NCBI RefSeq assembly: GCF_013423955.1
Contig: NZ_JACCKX010000001.1
Location: 2,356,001 to 2,420,000 of the forward strand
DNA length: 64,000 bases
Direction: 5' to 3'
From: Ottowia beijingensis
GTDB taxonomy: Bacteria; Pseudomonadota; Gammaproteobacteria; Burkholderiales; Burkholderiaceae_C
Part shown: piece by piece, positions 37,407-49,300 of the stretch
How the letters are laid out: each line of letters starts with the position of its first letter
Numbering within the stretch: position 1 is the first letter of the stretch
Position numbers and translations under genes: made by a program
Notes under the pieces: model-generated
What the model was told of the DNA's origin: nothing
The model's input: only the letters and a program-made list of their open reading frames with translations
Databases searched by the model: none

Positions 37407-38240
37407 TCAGCGCCCGAACTCGTCGCCCAGTTCCCTGGCCCGCGTGCAGGCCGCGTGCATGGCCTGCACGAAGGCGTCCTTGATCCCGGCCTGGTCCATG
37501 GCCGTCAGCGCGGCATAGGTGGTGCCGCCCTTGCTGGTCACGCGCTCGCGCAGCAGGGCAAGCGGCTCGGTCGAATCGGCGGCCAGTTGCGCGCCGCCGG
37601 CGAAGGTGCCCACGGCCAGGCGGCGCGCCTGTTCGGCGGAAAGGCCCAGTTCGGTGCCGGCCTGCTGCATCGCCTCCAGAAAGTAGAAGACGTAGGCCGG
37701 GCCGGAGCCCGACAGTGCGGTCACGGCGTCGAGCTGCGCCTCGCGCTCCACCCACAGCGCATCGCCGGTGGTGCGGATCACGGCTTCGGCCAGCTGCCGG
37801 TCGGCGGCGCTGACGGCGGCGCTGGCGAACAGGCCCGTCATGCCCCGGCCCACCAGCGCGGGCGTGTTGGGCATGCAGCGCACGATGCGCGCGCTGCCCG
37901 TGGCGGCGGCAATGTCGGCGGCGCGGATGCCGGCCATCACCGACAACTGCAGGGCATTGCCGACGTGCGGGGCGACAGGCGCGGAGGCTTCACGAAAGCT
38001 CTGCGGCTTGACGGCCCAGACGATCAGCCCGGCATCGGCCAGCGCGGGGGCGGCGGCGGGCGCGGCGTCGATGTCGTGCTGCGCCTTGAGCGCGGCGCGC
38101 GCGGCCTCGAAAGGCTCGACCACCTGGATGTTCGCCGCCGGCAAGCCCTGCCGGATCAGCCCGCCGATGATGGCGCTGGCCATGTTGCCGCCGCCGATGA
38201 AGGCGATGCGGGTGGAAGGGGGCAGGGCAGGTGGGGTCAT
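37407..38240 (-). CDS. proC: Pyrroline-5-carboxylate reductase
   Basis: 277 residues, last enzyme of proline synthesis. The NADPH site IAFIGGGNMASAIIGGL lies near the start; VWAVKPQS, VRCMPNTPALVGRGMTGLFA, ALSGSGPAYVFYFLEAM and the closing RERVTSKGGTTYAALTAM are standard ProC segments. Start ATG at 38240. It converges on ubiA with 6 bases between stops, and nothing follows upstream for 400 bases but repeats. Confidence 0.95.
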   Translation of the reverse strand: MTPPALPPSTRIAFIGGGNMASAIIGGLIRQGLPAANIQVVEPFEAARAALKAQHDIDAAPAAAPALADAGLIVWAVKPQSFREASAPVAPHVGNALQLSVMAGIRAADIAAATGSARIVRCMPNTPALVGRGMTGLFASAAVSAADRQLAEAVIRTTGDALWVEREAQLDAVTALSGSGPAYVFYFLEAMQQAGTELGLSAEQARRLAVGTFAGGAQLAADSTEPLALLRERVTSKGGTTYAALTAMDQAGIKDAFVQAMHAACTRARELGDEFGR

Positions 38241-38357
38241 GGCAGATCGGTGGTCGCGTGAACGCGCCAGTGTAGAGGGCGGTGGTGGGCGAGGCGGCGG
38301 GTGGTCAGCGGCGGAATGCACTGCGGGGCGACCGGCGCAGGTCTGCCTGTCTCAAGA

Positions 38358-38423
38358 AAATGGGAGTATGTGTTTTTACGCTTAATGGATAAGCGCTGTC
38401 GGCTTGTTTATTGGGGAGTATGC
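38358..38423. repeat. Family A repeat, GGAGTAT-ended variant
   Basis: TGGGAGTATGTGTTTTTACG, CTTAATGGATAAGCGCTG and TTATTGGGGAGTATG. It is one of three repeats (with 38457 and 38540) filling the 400-base gap between proC and the phytase-like gene; no gene is supported there. Confidence 0.7.
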
Positions 38424-38456
38424 CGGCGCATGCGTCCGCGAAGTCGGCGGCGCTGC

Positions 38457-38481
38457 CATCGCGGGCAAGCCCGCTCCCACA
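38457..38481. repeat. Single REP-like arm
   Basis: ATCGCGGGCAAGCCCGCTCC followed by CACA matches the right arm of the REP family. No facing left arm is nearby. Confidence 0.7.
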
Positions 38482-38539
38482 ACACCAGGCAGCGCACGGC
38501 CCCATCGGGCGGCCTCAACGTGCGCCGGCCTCTCATCGG

Positions 38540-38650
38540 ATGGTCGCGAAGCGGGCCATGCCAGCGACAGCCGTGCGCGGACCTGTGCCGCGCACTGGCT
38601 GTGTCCCCTTCGCGCAGCAAGAAGGGGAAGCGGCGTCAGCCGCTCAGGGG
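38540..38650. repeat. Family C repeat, at the end of the phytase-like gene
   Basis: On the minus strand it begins CCCCTGAGCGGCTGACGCCG and continues with GAAGGGGACACAGCCAG and GCGCGGCACAGGTCCGC, matching the order in the copies at 23061 and 51954. The CCCCTGA gives the probable stop of the upstream gene. Confidence 0.75.
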
Positions 38651-39812
38651 TTGTCCCGAATCCTGGGGATGTGACCTCCATCACCACAAACTGCGTCACC
38701 TGCAGCGGGTTGAAGTTGTCGTCGGTACACAGCACCAGTGTGCGGTTCCCATTGGGCAAGGGCGGGCCCCAGGCCATGGCCTCGAAGTTGTCGACGTGCG
38801 GCAGGCCGCTGGCACGGAAGTCGAGCAGCAGGCGCTTGGGCGCCGGGCGGTAACGGCCGGGGCGCAGGGTGCCGACGCCCAGCGTGTCGCTGGCGCCGTC
38901 CAGATCGGCCTCGTACAGCCGCACCGACACGCCGGTGGCCAGCGACCAGGCGCGCTCCAGCACCCACACGTGGCGCTCGTCCCGCAGCAGGATTTCCGAC
39001 ACGCCGCTGTCGGCCACGCCGTGCGGCATGGCGGGGCCGAAGGGTTCCGGCTCGGGCAGGTAGGCCACCTGCCGGTCGGCGCGGCCGCTGGCCAGGTCGA
39101 ACCGGGTGATGCGGCACGGCCCGGGCGGCGCGGCGGGCGAGGCGGTGCCGCGGTCCTGCGCCAGCGCGCCTTCCATGGCGGCCCAGGCGTGGCGGCCGTC
39201 GGGCGCCAGCGCCAGGCCTTCCAGGGTTTCGTTGTTGCGCGGGCCGCGGCGCAGGCGGCCGATTTCGCGCAGGTGGGCGGGCAGCGGCAGCTGGCGCAGC
39301 AGGCGGCCATCGAGCGCGGATTCGTACAGCGCCGGCGCGATGCGGGCGCGGATGTTGCCCTCGCTGGCCCACAGCAGGGTGGCGGGCTGGCCGCCGCTGC
39401 CGGGGCGCAGGGCCAGCGCCTCGGGGTCGACCTGCTGGCGCGCGAACGGGCGGCCGTCGGCACCGCGCAGGGTGATCACGTCCACCCACTCGGGCCGCAG
39501 CGGCTGGCCGGCGGCAAACGGCGGCAGGCGCAGCACGTAGCAGCGCGCGGGGGCGTGGCGGCTGCGGTCGTCCGACAGGGCGTACCACAGGTTGTTGGGC
39601 GCGTCGTAGGCCAGGCCGGAGAGGCCGCCGACCAGCGTGCCCTTGAACTCGGTGCCGCTGGGCAGGCTGCCGTGCGCCAGCCGCTTCAGCGGCGGGGGCG
39701 GGGCGGCGCCGCGCTCGCGCGCGCGCAGCACGGGCACGGCCAGCGCGGCCGCGGCGGCCGATGCGCCGATCAGCAGGCGGCGACGGGCAAGAGGTGTCGC
39801 AAGGCGGGGCAT
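38644..39812 (-). CDS. Esterase-like activity of phytase family protein (one apparent frameshift at the end)
   Basis: About 389 residues. The N-terminus RRRLLIGASAAAAALAVPVL is a Tat-type export signal. The body is a beta-propeller-like protein of the phytase-esterase-like family (GTLVGGLSGLAYDAPNNLWY, LSDDRSRHAPARCYVLRLP, VDPEALALRPG, NNETLEGLALAPDGRHAWAA, VDNFEAMAWGPPLPNG). Members are extracellular or periplasmic; substrates vary and phytase activity is unproven. One C is missing near 38667; with it the protein ends VTSPRIRDNP and stops at 38644, on the TGA of a family C repeat. Without it the frame would read on through repeats to 38382. Confidence 0.8.
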
Positions 39813-39862
39813 GGCGGCGCAGTGTAGTGCGCTGGACCGCGTTGGGCGACGATTGGCGCGCC

Positions 39863-40029
39863 TCAGAGGCTGTCCTCAAATTCATCGCGGTAAGCGATTG
39901 CCCCGGATCGGGTGTCCTGCAAGGCGCATCTCGCAGCCAATAGCTTGTGCTATTGGCAAGGGATGCAACGCCGCAGGGCGCCCGAGACCGGGACAAGCGC
40001 GGCGCGAGGAGTTTGAGGACAGCCTCTCA
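39863..40029. mobile_element. MITE-like element upstream of glpK
   Basis: 161 bases bounded by perfect 15-base terminal inverted repeats, GAGGCTGTCCTCAAA (39866-39880) and TTTGAGGACAGCCTC (40012-40026), and flanked by a direct TCA on each side (39863, 40027). A 3-bp TNA target duplication is typical of IS5-group elements. The interior has no coding capacity but holds a hairpin, CCAATAGC...GCTATTGG. It ends 24 bases before the glpK ATG, so it occupies the glpK promoter region. Confidence 0.8.
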
Positions 40030-40052
40030 GGTCTTCGGCTACGCTTGCCGGC

Positions 40053-41594
<1,542 letters not shown>

Positions 41595-41636
41595 TGGCGC
41601 TGGGTGCGGTGGCGCGCAAGGCTTGCAGGCGCCCAT

Positions 41637-41752
41637 CAGGCGATAGCGATTTGGCGCCGCATTGCGGTCATTATTCAAGAGCTGCTTGCGCCCGATGATT
41701 GGGCGCTGAAGCCGTTTTTCATTACCAAAAAATTTCAGAAGTCCCCCCTCCA
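41637..41752. repeat. Family A-related repeat, long form
   Basis: CAGGCGATAGCGATTTGGCG, AGAGCTGCTTGCGCCCGATG, GGGCGCTGAAGCCG and AAAAAATTTCAGAAGTCCCC. The same series of blocks occurs at 57357, down to AAAAAATTTGGAAAGTCCCC. It fills most of the 310-base glpK-glpD gap. Confidence 0.8.
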
Positions 41753-41904
41753 TTCCCCTGCCGCAACAAGCGCTGCGCCAGCCCAGGCGCGCCCGCGCCG
41801 CAGGCCGCAGCCGCCGCGGGGCGACAAAAACCGCGCGCATTCCGTCATATGCTTGCCGTCTTTCCGCGCCGCCCCCGGCGCCTGATCTGCAAGCCGCTCC
41901 CGTC

Positions 41905-43495
41905 ATGACCACCCCCTGCCCACCGACCGCGCCGCCCTGCTGGCGCGCCTGGCCGAGCCGCGCAAATACGACATCGCCATCGTCGGCGGCGGCGCCACCG
42001 GCCTGGGCGTGGCGCTGGACGCGGCCCAGCGCGGCCACAGCGTGGTGCTGATCGAGGCCCACGACTTCGCCAAGGGCACCAGCTCGCGCGCCACCAAACT
42101 GGTGCATGGCGGCGTGCGCTACCTGGCGCAGGGCAACATCCACCTGGTGCGCGAGGCGCTGCACGAGCGCGTGCACATCCTGGGCAGCGCGCCGCACCTG
42201 GCGCAGCCGCTGGCCTTCGTGATGCCCTCGTACAAGCTGTGGGAGACACCTTTCTACGGCACCGGCCTGAAGATGTACGACGCGCTGGCCGGCAAGGCCG
42301 GGCTGGGCCGCACCGAATGGCTGGGCGCGGCCGAGACGCTGCACCTGCTGCCCGGCGCCCGGCCGCAGGGGCTGAAAGGCGGCGTCAAATACTGGGACGG
42401 CCAGTTCGACGACGCCCGCTTGGCGCTGGCCATTGCCCGCACGGCGGCGGCGCACGGCGCGCTGCTGGTCAACTACTGCGAGGCGGTTGACGTGCTGCAC
42501 GACGCCGGCCGCGCCGTGGGGCTGGTGGCGCGCGACGTGGAAACGGGGCGCGAATTCCGCATCCAGGCTGGCTGCATCGTCAACGCCACGGGCGTCTGGG
42601 TCGATGCGTTGCGCCAATACGACGCCCGCGCCGCCGGCAAGCCCGTCACCCCCATGGTGGCGCCCAGCCAGGGCGCCCACGTGGTGGTCGACCAGTCCTT
42701 CTCGCCCGGCGACCATGCCCTGCTGGTGCCCAGCACCGCCGACGGCCGCGTGCTGTTCGCCGTGCCCTGGCTGGGCAAGCTGATCCTGGGCACCACCGAC
42801 GCGCCCCGGCCCGACCTGCCGCTGGAGCCGCAGGCCTCCGGCACCGAGGTCGATTTCATCCTGCGCGAAGCCGCCAAGTACCTCCGGCGAGCGCCTACGC
42901 ACGCCGACATCCTCAGCACCTGGGCCGGTCTGCGCCCGCTGGTCAAGCCCGTGGGCGAGGCCGGCAGCACCCAGTCCATCAGCCGCGAGCACACCGTGCT
43001 GGCCGCGCCCTCGGGCCTGATCACCGTGACCGGCGGCAAATGGACCACCTACCGCGCCATGGCCGCCGACGTGCTGGCGCGCTGCACGCAGGCAGGCGTG
43101 CTGCTGCCGCGCGGCGCCTCGCACACGGCGGGGTTGCATCTGGTCGGCGCGCCGGCCCCGGGCAGCCAGCCGGTGGGCCTGAACCAGCCGCCGGGCCTGC
43201 ACCTGTACGGCGGCGAGGCCGACGTCGTCAGCGCGCTGCCCGGCGCCGACCGCTGGCTGGCCCCGGGCCTGAGCGAAGCCATGGTGCGCTTTGCCGCTCG
43301 CCACGAATACGCCCGCAGCGTGGAAGACGCGCTGGCGCGGCGCGCGCGCCTGCTGTTCCTGGACGCACGCGAGGCCCTGCGCGCCGCCCCGCCGTGGCCA
43401 AGGTGCTGCAGGACGAGCGGACGGGCGACCCGGGCCTGGCCGCGTTTGAGGCGCTGGCGCGCAGCTACGCCGGGCCAGCGGCAAGCGCGGCTTGA
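41905..43495 (+). CDS. glpD: Aerobic glycerol-3-phosphate dehydrogenase (two apparent frameshifts)
   Basis: About 530 residues. FAD-binding YDIAIVGGGATGLGVALDAA with GGGATG near residue 30, then FAKGTSSRATKLVHGGVRYL, NATGVWVDALRQYD, QGAHVVVDQSF and TVTGGKWTTYRAMAADV. It is a membrane-associated flavoprotein feeding electrons from glycerol-3-phosphate into the quinone pool. A C is missing near 41917 (start joined as MTTPLPTDRAALLARLAEPR) and another near 43395; the corrected end is ALARSYAGPAASAA. The stop TGA lies inside the TTGACA of the ribosomal promoter. Confidence 0.93.
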
Positions 43496-43521
43496 CACGT
43501 TTGGAAAAGCTCGGCTAAAAT
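43492..43521 (+). promoter_or_regulatory. Sigma-70 type promoter ahead of rplN
   Basis: TTGACA (43492-43497), an 18-base spacer, and TAAAAT (43516-43521): near-consensus for the housekeeping sigma factor. The -35 box overlaps the glpD stop codon. The leader to rplN would be about 130 bases. It implies the ribosomal cluster from rplN on is transcribed independently of glpD. Confidence 0.75.
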
Positions 43522-43660
43522 CAGCGGCTTCGCCCATTTTGGGTGTAAGACACTGCCCAATCGCAGGCGCCTTTCAGGCGCCAGGCGGCGGGCCCAAGAC
43601 TGATCCGGCACAAGCGCTTTTTTGAAGTGCCCGCCGGGTACAAGTTGGGAAACATTTGAA

Positions 43661-44028
43661 ATGATCCAATCTGAATCTCGACTCGAGGTGGCCGACAACA
43701 CCGGCGCCAAGTCCGTCCTCTGCATCAAGGTGCTGGGCGGCTCGAAGCGCCGTTACGCAGGTGTCGGCGACATCATCAAGGTGAGCATCAAGGAAGCCGC
43801 TCCGCGTGGCCGCGTCAAGAAGGGCGAGGTCTACAGCGCCGTGGTGGTGCGCACCGCCAGGGCGTGCGCCGCGCCGACGGCTCGCTCATCAAGTTCGACG
43901 GCAACGCCGCCGTGCTGCTCAACAACAAGCTGGAGCCCATCGGCACCCGCATCTTCGGCCCGGTCACGCGCGAACTGCGCACCGAGCGCTTCATGAAGAT
44001 CGTGTCGCTGGCCCCCGAAGTTCTGTAA
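43661..44028 (+). CDS. rplN: 50S ribosomal protein L14 (one apparent frameshift)
   Basis: 122 residues after restoring one A near 43859 (GCCAGGG for GCCAAGGG): [40 protein letters not shown], then [20 protein letters not shown] and [17 protein letters not shown]14 binds 23S rRNA at the subunit interface and is essential, so the break must be a sequence error. It is the first gene of this ribosomal block; rpsQ, its usual left neighbour, is not here. Confidence 0.96.
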
Positions 44029-44039
44029 GGACAAGCGCC

Positions 44040-44357
44040 ATGAACAAGATTCGCAAGGGCGACGAAGTCATCGTGCTGGCCGGCCGTGACAAGGGCAAGC
44101 GCGGCACCGTGTCGCTGCGCGTGTGCCCCGAGCGCGTGGTGATCGACGGCATCAACATGGTCAAGAAGCACGCCAAGCCCAACCCCATGAAGGGTGTGGC
44201 CGGCGGCATCGTCGAGAAGGCCATGCCCATTCACCAGTCGAACGTGGCCATCTACAACAAGGCCACCGGCAAGGCCGACCGCGTCGGCATCAAGACCCTG
44301 CAGGACGGCACCCGCGTGCGCGTGTTCAAGTCCAGCGGCGAAGAGATCAAGGCCTGA
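44040..44357 (+). CDS. rplX: 50S ribosomal protein L24
   Basis: 105 residues: [20 protein letters not shown] (KOW motif), [16 protein letters not shown] and [20 protein letters not shown]24 initiates 50S assembly by binding 23S rRNA domain I. Start ATG at 44040, 11 bases after the rplN stop, with AAGGACAAG upstream. Position between L14 and L5 is standard. Confidence 0.97.
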   Translation: MNKIRKGDEVIVLAGRDKGKRGTVSLRVCPERVVIDGINMVKKHAKPNPMKGVAGGIVEKAMPIHQSNVAIYNKATGKADRVGIKTLQDGTRVRVFKSSGEEIKA

Positions 44358-44365
44358 GGACCATC

Positions 44366-44905
44366 ATGGCACGACTGCAACAACACTACCGCGAAAACGT
44401 GGCGCCCGAGCTGATGAAGAAGTTCGGCTACAAGTCGCCGATGGAGGTGCCGCGCATCACCAAGATCACGCTCAATATGGGCGTGAGCGAGGCCGTGGCC
44501 GACAAGAAGGTGATGGACAACGCCGTCGCCGACCTGACCAAGATCGCCGGCCAGAAGCCCGTGGTCACCAAGGCCAAGAAGGCCATCGCCGGCTTCAAGA
44601 TCCGCGAAGGCCAGGCCATTGGCACCATGGTCACGCTGCGCGGCACGCGCATGTACGAATTCCTGGACCGCTTCGTCACCGTCGCGCTGCCGCGCGTGCG
44701 TGACTTCCGCGGCATCTCGGGGCGCTCTTTCGACGGCCGCGGCAACTACAACGTCGGCGTGAAAGAGCAGATCATTTTCCCCGAGGTCGAATACGACAAG
44801 GTCGACGCCCTGCGCGGCCTGAACATCAGCATCACGACGACGGCCAAGAACGACGAGGAAGCCAAGGCGCTGCTCGCCGCCTTCCGTTTCCCGTTCAAGA
44901 ACTGA
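44366..44905 (+). CDS. rplE: 50S ribosomal protein L5
   Basis: 179 residues: [57 protein letters not shown], and [21 protein letters not shown]5 binds 5S rRNA in the central protuberance. It follows rplX by 8 bases with a GAGGA site. Confidence 0.97.
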   Translation: MARLQQHYRENVAPELMKKFGYKSPMEVPRITKITLNMGVSEAVADKKVMDNAVADLTKIAGQKPVVTKAKKAIAGFKIREGQAIGTMVTLRGTRMYEFLDRFVTVALPRVRDFRGISGRSFDGRGNYNVGVKEQIIFPEVEYDKVDALRGLNISITTTAKNDEEAKALLAAFRFPFKN

Positions 44906-44914
44906 GGTAGCGAC

Positions 44915-45220
44915 GTGGCCAAGAAAGCACTGATCGAACGCGAACTCAAGCGCGAGCAACTCGTCGCCAAGTACGCCAAGAAGCACGCCGAGCTGAAAAG
45001 CATTGCCAACGATGCCAAGCGCAGCGACGAAGAGCGCGCGCAGGCCCGCCTGGCGCTGCAAAAGCTCCCGCGCAACGCCAACCCGACGCGCCAGCGCGCC
45101 CGCTGCGAGATGACCGGTCGTCCGCGCGGCACCTTCCGCCAGTTCGGCCTCGGCCGCGCCAAGATCCGCGAGCTGGCCTTCGAAGGCCAGATTCCCGGCG
45201 TCACCAAGGCCAGCTGGTAA
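44915..45220 (+). CDS. rpsN: 30S ribosomal protein S14
   Basis: 101 residues, GTG start. It is the long, zinc-free form (no CxxC pair), with [19 protein letters not shown] near the end. S14 binds the 3' head domain of 16S rRNA. Ten bases after rplE with GAGGTAG ahead. Confidence 0.96.
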   Translation: MAKKALIERELKREQLVAKYAKKHAELKSIANDAKRSDEERAQARLALQKLPRNANPTRQRARCEMTGRPRGTFRQFGLGRAKIRELAFEGQIPGVTKASW

Positions 45221-45238
45221 TCGGCAGGAGAGAACAAC

Positions 45239-45634
45239 ATGAGCATGAGTGATCCCATCGCCGATCTGTTGACCCGCATCCGCAACGCGCAGATGGTGGC
45301 CAAGCAGGTCGTGTCGGTGCCGTCGTCCAAGGTCAAGGTGGCCATTGCCCAGGTGCTGAAGGACGAGGGCTACATCGACGGCTTTGAAGTCAAGAGCGAA
45401 GGCGGCAAGTCCGAGCTGCAGATCGCCCTGAAGTACTACGCCGGTCGCCCGGTTATCGAGCGCATCGAGCGCGTCAGCCGTCCCGGCCTGCGCGTGTACA
45501 AGGGCCGCGACGCCATTCCCCAGGTCATGAACGGCCTCGGCGTGGCCATTGTCACCACCCCGAAGGGCGTGATGACCGACCGCAAGGCGCGCGCTACCGG
45601 TGTGGGCGGCGAAGTGCTGTGCTACGTGGCCTAA
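45239..45634 (+). CDS. rpsH: 30S ribosomal protein S8
   Basis: 131 residues: [53 protein letters not shown], and the closing [14 protein letters not shown]8 binds 16S rRNA helix 21 and in enterobacteria represses the spc operon; whether it does so here cannot be read. AGGAG precedes the ATG at 45239. Confidence 0.97.
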   Translation: MSMSDPIADLLTRIRNAQMVAKQVVSVPSSKVKVAIAQVLKDEGYIDGFEVKSEGGKSELQIALKYYAGRPVIERIERVSRPGLRVYKGRDAIPQVMNGLGVAIVTTPKGVMTDRKARATGVGGEVLCYVA

Positions 45635-45646
45635 GGAGAAACGAGC

Positions 45647-46180
45647 ATGTCACGTATTGCAAAAATGGGCGTCGCCGTTCCTCAGGGCGTCGACGTGCAG
45701 ATCAAGGAAGATCAGATCACCGTCAAGGGCAGCGGTGGTGAGCTCAAGCTCGCCCCTAACGACCTGGTGAAAGTGACGGCCAAGGACGGCGCCCTGTCGT
45801 TCGAGCCCGCGAACGAGACCCGCGAGGCCAACGCCATGAGCGGCACCATGCGCCAACTGGTGAACAACATGGTGGTCGGTGTCAGCAAGGGCTTCGAGAA
45901 GAAGCTGAACCTGGTCGGCGTGGGTTTCCGCGCCCAGGCCAGCGGCAACAAGCTGAACCTGCAGATCGGCTATTCGCACCCCGTCAACTTCGAGATGCCC
46001 GAGGGCGTCACGGTGACGACCCCGACCCCGACCGAGATCATCGTCAAGGGCGCCAACCGCCAGGTGATCGGTCAGCTGGCTGCCGAGATTCGCGACGCGC
46101 GTCCGCCCGAGCCCTACAAGGGCAAGGGCATCCGCTATGCCGACGAGCGCGTCGTCATCAAGGAAACCAAGAAGAAATAA
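45647..46180 (+). CDS. rplF: 50S ribosomal protein L6
   Basis: 177 residues with the two duplicated L6 domains and the signature [20 protein letters not shown] at the end. Binds the sarcin-ricin region. Start [14 protein letters not shown], with AAGGAGAAA upstream, 12 bases after rpsH. Confidence 0.97.
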   Translation: MSRIAKMGVAVPQGVDVQIKEDQITVKGSGGELKLAPNDLVKVTAKDGALSFEPANETREANAMSGTMRQLVNNMVVGVSKGFEKKLNLVGVGFRAQASGNKLNLQIGYSHPVNFEMPEGVTVTTPTPTEIIVKGANRQVIGQLAAEIRDARPPEPYKGKGIRYADERVVIKETKKK

Positions 46181-46191
46181 GGACCTGCATC

Positions 46192-46556
46192 ATGATGACC
46201 AAGAAAGAGCAGCGTCTTCGTCGTGCACGTCAGACGCGCATCCGCATTGCCGACAAGGGCGTGGCACGCCTGTCCGTGAACCGCACCAACCTGCACATCT
46301 ACGCCACCGTGGTGTCGGAAGACGGCAGCAGGGTGCTGGCCAGCGCTTCCACCGCCGAGGCCGACATGCGCAAGGCGCTGGGTGCCGCCGGCAAGGGTGG
46401 CAACGTCGCCGCCGCGCAGCAGATCGGCAAGCGCATCGCCGAGCGTGCTAAGGCCGCGGGCGTGGAAAGGTGGCTTTCGACCGTGCGGGCTTCGCCTATC
46501 ACGGCCGCGTCAAGGCTCTGGCCGACGCAGCCCGTGAGGCCGGTCTGCAGTTCTAA
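46192..46556 (+). CDS. rplR: 50S ribosomal protein L18 (one apparent frameshift)
   Basis: 121 residues after restoring one A near 46470 (GTGGAAAGG for GTGGAAAAGG); the end then reads [20 protein letters not shown] and [11 protein letters not shown]. Earlier text: [21 protein letters not shown]18 binds 5S rRNA beside L5. ATGATG at the start leaves two possible Met codons. Confidence 0.95.
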
Positions 46557-46573
46557 GACGGCAGGACAGACAA

Positions 46574-47095
46574 ATGGCAAAGTTTCAGGCAAGAACGCAA
46601 GGCGACGGTCCCGAGGACGGCCTGCGCGAGAAGATGATCGCGGTCAACCGCGTGACCAAGGTGGTCAAGGGTGGCCGTATCCTGGGTTTCGCCGCGCTGA
46701 CCGTCGTGGGCGATGGTGATGGCCGCGTCGGCATGGGCAAGGGCAAGTCCAAGGAAGTGCCGGTGGCCGTGCAGAAGGCCATGGAGGAGGCACGTCGCAA
46801 CATGCTGAAGGTGTCGCTTAAGGATGGCACCATCCACCACAACGTGACCGGCCACCACGGTGCCGCGGTCGTGATGATGGCCCCGGCCCCGCGCGGTACC
46901 GGCATCATCGCCGGCGGCCCGATGCGCGCCGTGTTCGAGGTGCTGGGCATCACCGACATCGTGGCCAAGAGCCACGGCACGTCGAACCCCTACAACATGG
47001 TGCGCGCCACGCTGGATGCGCTGCGCAACTGCACCACGCCCGCCGAAGTGGCGGCCAAGCGCGGCAAGTCGGTCGAAGACATCTTCGCCGCCTGA
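46574..47095 (+). CDS. rpsE: 30S ribosomal protein S5
   Basis: 173 residues: [40 protein letters not shown] and [21 protein letters not shown]5 sits at the mRNA entry and contributes to decoding accuracy. Frame intact, ending VEDIFAA. Confidence 0.97.
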   Translation: MAKFQARTQGDGPEDGLREKMIAVNRVTKVVKGGRILGFAALTVVGDGDGRVGMGKGKSKEVPVAVQKAMEEARRNMLKVSLKDGTIHHNVTGHHGAAVVMMAPAPRGTGIIAGGPMRAVFEVLGITDIVAKSHGTSNPYNMVRATLDALRNCTTPAEVAAKRGKSVEDIFAA

Positions 47096-47109
47096 ACTGG
47101 AGTAGAGAT

Positions 47110-47295
47110 ATGGCAACCGAGCAGAAAACCGTCAAGGTTCAGCTGGTTCGCAGCCCCATCGGCTGCAAGGAATCGCACCGTGCGACGGTGCGCGGCCTGG
47201 GCCTGCGCAAGCTGAACAGCGTGCGCGAACTGCAGGACACGCCTGCGGTGCGCGGCATGATCAACAAGATCGACTACCTGGTCAAGATCGTCTGA
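47110..47295 (+). CDS. rpmD: 50S ribosomal protein L30
   Basis: 61 residues: [41 protein letters not shown] small 23S-binding protein; the usual gene between rpsE and rplO. Confidence 0.96.
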   Translation: MATEQKTVKVQLVRSPIGCKESHRATVRGLGLRKLNSVRELQDTPAVRGMINKIDYLVKIV

Positions 47296-47306
47296 GGAAT
47301 CGGATC

Positions 47307-47738
47307 ATGGAACTCAACACCATCAAACCTGCCGACGGCGCCAAGCGCGTGCGCCGCCGCGTGGGGCGTGGCATCGGCTCCGGCCTGGGCAAGACCGCTG
47401 GTCGCGGCCACAAGGGCCAGAAGTCGCGTGCCGGCGGCTATCACAAGGTTGGCTTCGAAGGCGGCCAGATGCCGCTGCAGCGTCGCCTGCCCAAGCGCGG
47501 CTTCAAGTCGGCCTCGCTCAAGTACAACGCCGAAGTGACCCTGTCGGATCTCGAGCGCCTGGGTGCTGCGGAGGTTGACCTGCTGGTACTCAAGCAGGCT
47601 GGTCTCGTGCGCGCGATCGCCAAGGTCGTCAAGGTCATCAAGTCGGGCGAACTCACCAAGGCCGTCAAGCTGACGGGCGTGGGCGCGACTGCGGGTGCCA
47701 AGGCTGCCATCGAGGCGGCTGGCGGCTCGCTGGCCTGA
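47307..47738 (+). CDS. rplO: 50S ribosomal protein L15
   Basis: 143 residues: [40 protein letters not shown] and the C-terminal L15 domain. Binds 23S rRNA late in 50S assembly. Directly followed by secY, as in most bacteria. Confidence 0.97.
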   Translation: MELNTIKPADGAKRVRRRVGRGIGSGLGKTAGRGHKGQKSRAGGYHKVGFEGGQMPLQRRLPKRGFKSASLKYNAEVTLSDLERLGAAEVDLLVLKQAGLVRAIAKVVKVIKSGELTKAVKLTGVGATAGAKAAIEAAGGSLA

Positions 47739-47764
47739 GTGTTTCAAGTCAGAGGTATTGAGTA

Positions 47765-49084
47765 GTGGCCACCAGCGGACCGCAAATCGCGAAGACCGGC
47801 AAGTACGGCGACCTGCGTCGCCGCCTGGTCTTCCTGCTGCTCGCGCTGGTCGTGTACCGCATCGGCGCGCACATTCCCGTGCCCGGCATCAACCCGGACC
47901 AGCTGCGTCAGCTGTTCCAGGGCCAGCAGGGCGGCATCCTGAACCTGTTCAACATGTTCTCGGGTGGTGCACTGTCGCGCTTCACGGTGTTCGCCCTGGG
48001 CATCATGCCCTACATCTCCGCATCGATCATCATGCAGTTGATGACCTATGTGGTGCCGACCTTCGAGCAGATGAAGAAGGAAGGCGAGGCAGGGCGTCGC
48101 AAGATCACCCAGCTGACGCGCTACGGCACGCTGGCGCTGGCGCTGTTCCAGTCGTTCGGCATCGCCGTTGCGCTGGAAACGTCGCAGGGCCTGGTGGTCA
48201 GCCCGGGCTGGGGTTTCCGCATGACCGCGGTGGTCAGCCTGACGGCCGGCACCATGTTTCTGATGTGGCTGGGCGAGCAGATCACCGAGCGGGGCTTGGG
48301 CAACGGTATCTCGATCCTGATCTTCGCCGGCATCGCCGCAGGCCTGCCGAACGCGGTCGGTGGCTTGATGGAATTGGTGCGCACCGGTGCGATGAGCGTC
48401 ATCATCGCGCTGTTCATCGTGGCCTTGGTGTGCCTGGTGACCTACTTCGTGGTGTTCATCGAGCGCGGCCAGCGCAAGATTCTGGTCAACTATGCGCGGC
48501 GCCAGGTGGGCAACAAGGTGTATGGTGGCCAGTCGTCGCACCTGCCGCTGAAGCTGAACATGGCCGGTGTGATCCCGCCGATCTTTGCGTCGTCGATCAT
48601 CCTGCTCCCGGCCACCGTCGTGGGTTGGTTCAGCGCCGGTGATTCGATGCGCTGGTTGAAGGACCTTGCCGGTACCTTGACACCGGGCCAGCCGATCTAT
48701 GTCATGCTGTACGCGGCGGCCATCATCTTCTTCTGCTTCTTCTACACGGGCCTGGTGTTCAACAGCCGTGAGACGGCAGACAACCTGAAGAAGAGCGGTG
48801 CGTTCATTCCCGGCATTCGTCCAGGTGATCAGACGGCGCGCTACATCGACAAGATCCTGATGCGCCTGACCTTGGCTGGTGCGATCTACATCACGGCGGT
48901 GTGCCTTCTGCCGGAGTTCCTGATCCTGCGCTACAACGTGCCGTTCTACTTCGGCGGCACCTCGTTGCTGATTCTGGTGGTGGTGACCATGGATTTCATG
49001 GCCCAGGTGCAGAACTACATGATGAGCCAGCAATACGAATCGTTGCTCAAGAAGGCCAACTTCAAGACAACGCTCAACGGCTGA
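47765..49084 (+). CDS. secY: Preprotein translocase channel subunit SecY
   Basis: 439 residues, ten membrane helices, GTG start. Signature segments: [60 protein letters not shown] and [20 protein letters not shown]; the end is [14 protein letters not shown]. It forms the Sec channel with SecE and SecG. No infA gene lies between secY and rpmJ. Confidence 0.97.
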   Translation: MATSGPQIAKTGKYGDLRRRLVFLLLALVVYRIGAHIPVPGINPDQLRQLFQGQQGGILNLFNMFSGGALSRFTVFALGIMPYISASIIMQLMTYVVPTFEQMKKEGEAGRRKITQLTRYGTLALALFQSFGIAVALETSQGLVVSPGWGFRMTAVVSLTAGTMFLMWLGEQITERGLGNGISILIFAGIAAGLPNAVGGLMELVRTGAMSVIIALFIVALVCLVTYFVVFIERGQRKILVNYARRQVGNKVYGGQSSHLPLKLNMAGVIPPIFASSIILLPATVVGWFSAGDSMRWLKDLAGTLTPGQPIYVMLYAAAIIFFCFFYTGLVFNSRETADNLKKSGAFIPGIRPGDQTARYIDKILMRLTLAGAIYITAVCLLPEFLILRYNVPFYFGGTSLLILVVVTMDFMAQVQNYMMSQQYESLLKKANFKTTLNG

Positions 49085-49150
49085 CGGAAATTGGTGTTCA
49101 GTGGTGCCTGCGTGGCGCCGGCTGAACAAAGAAAGTTTTAGGAGAGTGAA

Positions 49151-49264
49151 ATGAGAGTTTCAGCTTCGGTCAAGAAGATTTGCCGCAACTGCAAGATCAT
49201 CCGCCGCAAGGGCGTCGTGCGCGTGATCTGCACCGACCCGCGCCACAAGCAGCGCCAGGGTTGA
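49151..49264 (+). CDS. rpmJ: 50S ribosomal protein L36 (zinc-binding form)
   Basis: 37 residues starting [20 protein letters not shown]. Zinc ligands Cys11, Cys14, Cys27 and His32 are all present, so this is the C+ form. TAGGAGAG precedes the ATG. Located in its normal place between secY and rpsM. Confidence 0.95.
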   Translation: MRVSASVKKICRNCKIIRRKGVVRVICTDPRHKQRQG

Positions 49265-49300
49265 TGGGTTAGCGCCCGCTAGAGTTCAAGAGGATAGACC

